Origin: CAZKNJ01 sp964554185
GTDB lineage: Bacteria; 4484-113
NCBI GenBank assembly: GCA_964554185.1
Contig: CAZKNJ010000017.1
Location: 1 to 37,429 of the forward strand
Direction: 5' to 3'
DNA: 37,429 nucleotides
Below are positions 32,476 to 37,429 of the stretch, in pieces. The notes under the pieces were generated by a model, which made no database searches, had not been told where the DNA came from, and saw only the letters and a program-made list of their open reading frames with translations. The first letter of the stretch is position 1, and every line of letters begins with the position of its first letter. The translations under genes and the position numbers were made by a program.

Positions 32476-33987
32476 CTAGCCCTTGGTGGCCTCCGCGCGA
32501 TCTTCAGCCGTCAGGTTGGCCAGCCGCTTGACCTCCTGAACGCTCAGGCCCAGGCCCTTGGCCACCCGCGAGCCGTACTCCACGTCGGCCTTATAGAACA
32601 GGGCGCACTGGCGCAACTGGATCCGCTTCTGCGCCCCGCCGAGATGGGCCACGATGTTGCCCACCAAATGCTCACGGTCGGTATCGTTCATCGCCTTGCG
32701 GTACAGGTCGCCCGCCTGCACGAAGTCATCTTGCGGATAGGCGGGCTTATGGCGCGCGGCCAGCCCCGCCACGTCAATGGGGGGCTCCATCGCCGACGGA
32801 TCCGGCGCAGGCCCGTCGAAGCTGTTCGGATAGTAGTTGGGCGCCCCATCTCCGTCCAGGTTCTGGCGCATAACACCGTCGCGCTGGTAATTCGCGATGG
32901 CCGCGGCCTTGGCCCGGTTCACCGGCAGCTGCTCATAGTTGGGCCCCAGCCGGTGGCGGTGGGTGTCGTGGTAGGCGAACAGCCGCCCCTGCAGCATCTT
33001 GTCCGGCGAGGGGCCGATGCCGGGCACGAAATTCCCGGGCGAGAACGCCGCCTGCTCCACGTCGTCGAAGTAGTTCTCCGGATTGCGATTCAGCACCATC
33101 CGGCCCACGACAATGGGCGGATAGTCCGCGTGCGGCCAGACCTTGGTGATGTCAAACGGGTCAAAGCGGTACTTCGCCGCATCCTCCGGCGGCATGATCT
33201 GCACTTCCAGCCGCCACGAAGGATAGTCCCCCCGCTCAATCGCCTCATATAGGTCGCGGGTGGCGTGATTCGGGTCGGAGCCGGCCATCGCTGCGGCTTC
33301 CTGCCGGGTGAGATTCTTCACCTTCTGCTCGGTCTTGAAGTGAAGCTGCACCCAGAAGTACTTCCCCTTTTGGTTGTACCACATGTACGTGTGGCTGGAG
33401 TATCCGTTCATGTGCCGGTAGTTGAAAGGCGTGCCGCGGTCGGAGAACAGGACGGTTACCTGGTGGACCGACTCCGGCGTTAGCGAGAGAAAGTCCCAGA
33501 ACATATCCGCGTCCGGCAGGTTGGTGCGCGGGTGCCGTTTCTGGGTGTGGATGAAGTCGGGGAACTTGATGGTGTCCCGGATGAAGAAGACCGGCGTGTT
33601 GTTGCCCACCATGTCGTAGTTGCCTTCTTCGGTGTAGAACTTGAGGGCGAAGCCGCGCGGGTCCCGCGCCGAATCGGCCGAGCCCCGCTCCCCGCCCACG
33701 GTGGAAAACCGCGCGAACAGGTCGGTTTTCTTGCCCACCTTGGAGAGGAAGGCCGCCCGCGTGTACTTACTTACGTCGTTCGTCACCTCAAAGTAGCCGT
33801 AAGCGCCTGCGCCCTTGGCGTGAACCACCCGTTCGGGTATCCGTTCGCGGTTGAAGTGAGCCAGTTTCTGCAGGAGATGAACGTCCTGCATAAGGATGGG
33901 GCCGCGCTCACCGGCGGTGATGCTGTTCTGGTCGTCCGCCACCGGCGCGCCCCACTCGGTGGTTAGTCTTTTCTTGCGTTTAGCCAT
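32476..33987 (-). CDS. katA: Monofunctional haem catalase
   Basis: Dismutates H2O2 in the cytoplasm. 503 residues, the small-subunit (clade 3-like) size. Distal His56 in RVVHAKGAGAYG, distal Asn near residue 130 in VGNNTPVFF, and proximal Tyr near residue 340 in RLFAYHDTHRHRLGPNY. RFSTVGGERGSADSARDPRGFA is also diagnostic. The start at 33987 (MAKRKKRLTTEW) is set by AAAGGAG 6 nt upstream; a longer in-frame reading crosses this site. The 109-bp upstream spacer after gatB has an A/T-rich patch with a PerR-like box, unlike the GC-rich surroundings. Together with rubrerythrin it points to peroxide stress handling. Confidence 0.97.
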   Translation of the reverse strand: MAKRKKRLTTEWGAPVADDQNSITAGERGPILMQDVHLLQKLAHFNRERIPERVVHAKGAGAYGYFEVTNDVSKYTRAAFLSKVGKKTDLFARFSTVGGERGSADSARDPRGFALKFYTEEGNYDMVGNNTPVFFIRDTIKFPDFIHTQKRHPRTNLPDADMFWDFLSLTPESVHQVTVLFSDRGTPFNYRHMNGYSSHTYMWYNQKGKYFWVQLHFKTEQKVKNLTRQEAAAMAGSDPNHATRDLYEAIERGDYPSWRLEVQIMPPEDAAKYRFDPFDITKVWPHADYPPIVVGRMVLNRNPENYFDDVEQAAFSPGNFVPGIGPSPDKMLQGRLFAYHDTHRHRLGPNYEQLPVNRAKAAAIANYQRDGVMRQNLDGDGAPNYYPNSFDGPAPDPSAMEPPIDVAGLAARHKPAYPQDDFVQAGDLYRKAMNDTDREHLVGNIVAHLGGAQKRIQLRQCALFYKADVEYGSRVAKGLGLSVQEVKRLANLTAEDRAEATKG

Positions 33988-34030
33988 AGGTGTCTCCTTT
34001 GCCATGATAGCTTTGTATACCACGGCAGTA

Positions 34031-34046
34031 ATCTAAGTATTCTAAT
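34031..34046 (-). promoter_or_regulatory. Candidate katA -10 with overlapping PerR-like operator
   Basis: The 15-mer TTAGAATACTTAGAT (34045-34031, minus) matches the Bacillus Per box TTATAATNATTATAA at about 9 of 12 defined positions. It overlaps TAGAAT, a -10 form used elsewhere in this window. A repressor bound there would block the promoter. No perR gene is in the window. Confidence 0.4.
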
Positions 34047-34096
34047 GAGTACAATAAATCGCGTCCTCGCTCAAGCGATTGCGCCAATCCTAATGC

Positions 34097-35566
34097 CTAC
34101 AATCCCAGCTGCCGCTTGAGCTCGGTTTCCGCCTCGCGCGGGTCGGCGCTGCCACGCGTGAGTTTCATCACCTGGCCCACCAGCGCCTTCACTGCCTGCA
34201 CTTTGCCGGCGCGAATGTCCGCCACCGCTTTCTCGTTGGCGGCGATGACCTCCGTGCACACGGCCTCCAGCTCGCTTCCGCCCACCGCTTGGTCGTGGCC
34301 GAGATGCGAAATCGCCTCTTCCACCGGCATTCCCGTTTCAAAGCAGTGCGCAAACACTTCTTTAGCCTGCGTGGAATTGAGCCGGCCCGCATCCCGCGCC
34401 AATACTAAGTCGGCAATGTGCTGCGCGGTGATGCGCCCTTCGCCCTGCGCGCGGCGCGGCCGGTACTCCATCAGCACCCAGTTGGCGCACTCGCGGTAGC
34501 CCTCCGAAAGCTGGCACGCGCCCACCAGCAGGTCGAGCGCTTCCCCGTCTTGCGTCAGTACCGCCACTTCGTCCGCCCGCAGCTCCGTCTCCTTCTCCAG
34601 GAAGTGCGCCAGCTGCGCGGTGCCCGCCAGGAACTCTTTCTTCTCCGCGTTCCATTCCAGCCGCACGTAGGTCTGCTCATACCGCCGCCGCGCCTCTGCC
34701 AGGTCGTCGTCGCTCAGCACCAGCGGCGGCAGGTCCGGCTCGTCAAAGTAGCGGTAGTCGTCCTGCGTCTCCTTGATGCGCGTGGGGACGGTGCGCTGCT
34801 CCGCTTCGTCCCACCGCAGCGTGCAGGCCAGCACTTGCTTCCCGTCCTCATACAGCGCCGACTGCCGCGCAATCTCCGCCTCCAGCGCCTTGCGGATGGT
34901 GGCGAAGGAGTTGAGGTTCTTTATCTCCGTTTTGGTGCGCAGTTCGTCGCTGCCCACCGGACGCACCGACACGTTCGGCTCACAGCGGAAGCTGCCATCC
35001 TCCATGTTGGCGTCCGACACCCGCAGCCGCCGCAGCACCTGCCGCAACTCCTCCGCGAACGCAATGGCCTCCGCCGCGCCGTGAAACACGGGCTTGGTGA
35101 CCACTTCCAGCAGCGGCACCCCCGCGCGGTTGTAGTCCAGCAGAATGCTCCCGCCGCCCTGGTAGAAGATCTTGGCGGTGTCCTCCTCCAGGTGCGCCCG
35201 CTCCAGCGCCGCACGCCTTATCTCACCCTCATGCCGGTATTCTAGGCTCCCGCCCGCCAGCAGCGGCGTCTGGTACTGCGTGATCTGGTAGCCCTTGGGC
35301 AGGTCGGGGTAGAAGTAGTGTTTGCGGGCGAAGATGCTCTCGCGGGCAATCTCCGCGCCAGTGCGCAACCCCAGCACCAGCGCCAGCAGCACGCTCTCGC
35401 GGTTCAGCACCGGCAGCACCCCCGGATGCCCCAGGCACACCGGGCAGATATGCCGGTTGGCTTCGCCTATCTCTTTGGTGTTGACCACGGGGCAGCGGCA
35501 GTACTGCTTGCTGCGCGTCTTCAGGTGCGCATGGAACTCCAGCCCGATTACCGCTTCGTATTCCAT
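34097..35566 (-). CDS. gatB: Aspartyl/glutamyl-tRNA amidotransferase subunit B
   Basis: Kinase/tRNA-binding subunit of GatCAB, which turns Glu-tRNA-Gln and/or Asp-tRNA-Asn into the amidated forms. 489 residues. The zinc site has Cys23, Cys25, Cys41 and Cys44 (CRCP...CPVCLGHPG). YFYPDLPKGYQITQYQ and YRYFDEPDLPP are family hallmarks. The C-terminal YqeY-like tail domain (about 385-489) is present. The ATG overlaps the gatA stop by one base (TGATG), so translation is coupled. Third gene of gatC-gatA-gatB; catalase follows after 109 bp with its own promoter. Confidence 0.97.
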   Translation of the reverse strand: MEYEAVIGLEFHAHLKTRSKQYCRCPVVNTKEIGEANRHICPVCLGHPGVLPVLNRESVLLALVLGLRTGAEIARESIFARKHYFYPDLPKGYQITQYQTPLLAGGSLEYRHEGEIRRAALERAHLEEDTAKIFYQGGGSILLDYNRAGVPLLEVVTKPVFHGAAEAIAFAEELRQVLRRLRVSDANMEDGSFRCEPNVSVRPVGSDELRTKTEIKNLNSFATIRKALEAEIARQSALYEDGKQVLACTLRWDEAEQRTVPTRIKETQDDYRYFDEPDLPPLVLSDDDLAEARRRYEQTYVRLEWNAEKKEFLAGTAQLAHFLEKETELRADEVAVLTQDGEALDLLVGACQLSEGYRECANWVLMEYRPRRAQGEGRITAQHIADLVLARDAGRLNSTQAKEVFAHCFETGMPVEEAISHLGHDQAVGGSELEAVCTEVIAANEKAVADIRAGKVQAVKALVGQVMKLTRGSADPREAETELKRQLGL

Positions 35567-37062
35567 CAGCCCGCAAACCCCGCGAGTTCTTCCGCAATCA
35601 GCGGCGGCATCCGGTATTTCATCCCCGCCGCGTCCTCATACAGCCGCGCCGCCGCCAGCAGCCGTCCGTCCTGCCCCCTCGGCGCCATCAGCTGCACCCC
35701 CACCGGTAAACCGGCCTCGCTCAGCCACGCCGGCAGTGACACCGCCGGAATGGACGCCAGGTTGGCCAGCACCGTGCAAAGGTCGCCCAGGTACAGCGCC
35801 ACCGGGTCCTGCGCCTTCTCGCCAATCTTGAACGCCGCGGTGGGCGAGGTCGGCGTGAGCAGGAAGTCCACTTCCTGGAAGCGCTGCGCCACCGCCTGCG
35901 ACAGCGCGTAGCGCACCCGCCGCGCTTGGTTGTAGTATTGCTCGGCGTAGCCGGCCGACAGCACGTAGGTGCCCAGCAGGATGCGCCGCGTCACCTCTTC
36001 GCCGAAGCCTGGCGTGCGCACCTTCCGGTACTGCTCCTGCAGCCCGAGCGCGATATCCGCCGGGAAGCCCGCGCCGTAGCGCACCCCGTCGTAACGCGCC
36101 ATATTGGACGACACCTCCGCCGGGCACAGCACGTAGTAGCACGCCAGCAGCTTATCCACCATCGGCAGGTCCACCCACTTCACCGTGCACCCCGCGCGCT
36201 CCAGTATGCGCACGCTCTCCTCGGTGAGCGTCCGCACTTCCGCGTCCACTTCGTCGCCCATGAGCTGGCGCACCACGCCGATGGTGCAGCCCTCCACCGA
36301 TGCGCGGTCCTCCGCCATCCGCATGAAATCAGCCTCCGGCGGCGTGCAACTGGTAGCGTCCAGCGGGTCGGGCCGCGCGATGGTGTTGAGCACTAGCGCT
36401 GCATCCTTCACGTCCCGCGCCACCACCGATATCTGGTCCAGGCTGCTTACGAACGCGATGAGCCCGTAGCGGCTGACGAATCCGTAGCTGGGCAGGAAGC
36501 CCACCACGCCGCAGAAGCCCGAGGGCTGGCGCACGCTGCCGCCGGTATCCGACCCCAGCGCCACCACGCTTTGCAGCGCCGCCACCGAAGCCGCTGCGCC
36601 GCCCGACGACCCGCCCGGCACCCGCGCGAGGTCCCACGGGTTGTGCGTCACGTGGTAGCCCGAGTTCTCGGTGGAGCTGCCCATGGCGAACTCGTCCAGG
36701 TTGGTCTTGCCGGTGAGGAAGTTGCCCGCGTCCAGCAGGTGCTGCACCGCCGTGGCGTTGTAGGGTGGGGTATAGCCCGCGAGCACGCGGCTGCCCGCCG
36801 TGGTGGGAAAGCCGCGCGTGATGATGCAGTCCTTCACCGATACTGGTATCTGCGAGAGCCTCGCGGCTCCATTCCCACTGCGTTGCACAGTCTGGCCGCC
36901 CACGCCATTCCCCGGCTGCGCCAGCGTGATGAAGCTCTGCACCTTCGGCTCCACCTGCGCGGCGAACCGCAGCTGCGTTTCATAGAACTCCGCCGGGCTG
37001 GCCTCGCCCGCGGCGAACTTCGCCATCAGCTCGTGGGCCGTGAGTGCCAGCAGCTCCTTCAC
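35566..37062 (-). CDS. gatA: Aspartyl/glutamyl-tRNA amidotransferase subunit A
   Basis: Glutaminase/amidase subunit of GatCAB; releases ammonia from glutamine and passes it to GatB. 498 residues of the amidase-signature family with the Ser-cisSer-Lys triad: Lys77 (PVSVKDCI), Ser152 (GGSSGG) and nucleophile Ser176 (GSDTGGSVRQP). GKTNLDEFAMGSSTE is typical. The start overlaps the gatC stop by four bases (ATGA-type), so translation is coupled. With a tRNA-Asn and gltX nearby and no asnS or glnS in view, the indirect route for Asn and/or Gln is likely used. Confidence 0.97.
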   Translation of the reverse strand: MKELLALTAHELMAKFAAGEASPAEFYETQLRFAAQVEPKVQSFITLAQPGNGVGGQTVQRSGNGAARLSQIPVSVKDCIITRGFPTTAGSRVLAGYTPPYNATAVQHLLDAGNFLTGKTNLDEFAMGSSTENSGYHVTHNPWDLARVPGGSSGGAAASVAALQSVVALGSDTGGSVRQPSGFCGVVGFLPSYGFVSRYGLIAFVSSLDQISVVARDVKDAALVLNTIARPDPLDATSCTPPEADFMRMAEDRASVEGCTIGVVRQLMGDEVDAEVRTLTEESVRILERAGCTVKWVDLPMVDKLLACYYVLCPAEVSSNMARYDGVRYGAGFPADIALGLQEQYRKVRTPGFGEEVTRRILLGTYVLSAGYAEQYYNQARRVRYALSQAVAQRFQEVDFLLTPTSPTAAFKIGEKAQDPVALYLGDLCTVLANLASIPAVSLPAWLSEAGLPVGVQLMAPRGQDGRLLAAARLYEDAAGMKYRMPPLIAEELAGFAG

Positions 37063-37331
37063 GCCCCGTCGTCCTCCAGGTCGCCGATGCGCCCCACGCC
37101 GTAGCGCCGGGGGAAGCCCTCCGGCAGCTCATAGTCCCGCGGCTCGTCTTCCGCCGGCTGCTGCTGGGGCTTGCTCACCATCAGCGGCACGCCGCGCTCG
37201 TCCGTCCTGGACGCCTTGATTTCGTCCACGAACGCGAGCACCTTCTCAAACTTGCGCGCGAACTCCTCCTTTTCGCCCTCGGTGAGCTCCAGCCGCGCCA
37301 GCATGCACAAATGCCGCAGTAATTCCTCCAT
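37059..37331 (-). CDS. gatC: Aspartyl/glutamyl-tRNA amidotransferase subunit C
   Basis: Small subunit that bridges GatA and GatB. 90 residues, usual length. N-terminal helices LLRHLCMLARLELTEGEKEE and FEKVLAFVDEIKA are family hallmarks; the usual DxxR...LR.D region is represented by RDYELPEGFPRRYG. First gene of gatCAB. The ATG at 37331 is fixed by an extended perfect -10 ending 8 nt upstream, so the operon mRNA is probably leaderless. Curiously GGAGG follows the ATG immediately (codons 2-3) instead of preceding it. A palindrome module lies just upstream. Confidence 0.93.
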   Translation of the reverse strand: MEELLRHLCMLARLELTEGEKEEFARKFEKVLAFVDEIKASRTDERGVPLMVSKPQQQPAEDEPRDYELPEGFPRRYGVGRIGDLEDDGA

Positions 37332-37339
37332 CGCTGGCC

Positions 37340-37348
37340 ATTATATCA
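37340..37348 (-). promoter_or_regulatory. Extended -10 of gatCAB, leaderless
   Basis: TGa-TATAAT (hexamer 37345-37340, minus; perfect) ends 8 nt before the gatC ATG. No upstream Shine-Dalgarno. Confidence 0.65.
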
Positions 37349-37366
37349 GGGGGGAATCCTCTTCTG

Positions 37367-37416
37367 TAGGGCGGGGACCCGTGCCCCGCCGGGTAGGCTG
37401 GGCTGACTAGCCCAGC
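37367..37416. repeat. Palindrome module (elements A and B) upstream of gatC
   Basis: A: GGCGGGG-acccgtg-CCCCGCC (37370-37390), preceded by TGTAG as at 25809. B: GCTGGGCT-gact-AGCCCAGC (37397-37416) followed by TCTT, as after element B at 25852. Same order and orientation as the other two modules. The upstream gene is outside the window. Confidence 0.75.
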
Positions 37417-37429
37417 TCTTGGTCGGGAC

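Noticed and set aside
16050..37416. CRISPR array
   Set aside because: Palindromes occur singly or in small ordered groups with no regular spacers and no cas genes.

Overview
The window is a GC-rich bacterial metagenome-type contig (roughly 60% GC or a little more by eye) carrying five runs of exactly 100 N at 16131-16230, 22200-22299, 24683-24782, 27688-27787 and 30997-31096. These are scaffold placeholders of unknown true length. Four of them cut through genes. The gene set is almost entirely housekeeping. A type-2 IleS, a GatCAB amidotransferase, a membrane pyrophosphatase, an EF-G2-type paralogue, a GH57 glucan enzyme and extended -10 promoters sitting on start codons together suggest a deep-branching GC-rich lineage of the Chloroflexota/Armatimonadota/Deinococcota kind. 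This is an inference; no rRNA is present to settle it.

Layout. 1-6.3 kb: membrane pyrophosphatase (cut by the left edge), a small membrane protein, an SpsF-like cytidylyltransferase, recX, lysS and rsmA. 6.3-12.5 kb: an amidohydrolase, a glutaminyl-cyclase-like M28 lipoprotein translationally linked to ileS, tRNA-Leu(TAA) and a small S1-domain protein. 12.7-16 kb: an unrecognised secreted protein and gltX. 16-25.8 kb: a membrane hypothetical, the galT-GH57-uppS cluster, a GlcF/LutA-like Fe-S oxidoreductase, a phosphoribosyltransferase, a membrane-anchored repeat-type hypothetical and dnaG. 26.1-31.6 kb: an EF-G paralogue, an ABC exporter pair, rubrerythrin and an orphan DNA methyltransferase. 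31.6-37.3 kb: tRNA-Asn(GTT), a cupin, a zinc-ribbon protein, catalase and gatCAB.

How it works together. Translation dominates: three aminoacyl-tRNA synthetases, GatCAB for tRNA-dependent amidation, two tRNAs, an rRNA dimethyltransferase and an EF-G paralogue. A second theme is peroxide and oxygen defence (rubrerythrin, catalase with a PerR-like box). A third is glucan/sugar-phosphate metabolism (GH57 plus GalT).

The most striking structural signals are non-coding. (1) Many genes have an extended -10 element (TGnTANNNT) ending only 4-9 nt before the start codon and no Shine-Dalgarno site, which predicts leaderless mRNAs; other genes have a longer leader with a good Shine-Dalgarno. (2) Families of short perfect palindromes occur as ordered modules just upstream of gltX, dnaG and gatC, and as a second family between the phosphoribosyltransferase and the repeat-type hypothetical gene. 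One scaffold gap falls inside such a module. No CRISPR, phage, toxin, secretion or biosynthetic cluster was found. I see no clear new multi-gene system; the palindrome modules and the leaderless promoter architecture are the best leads.
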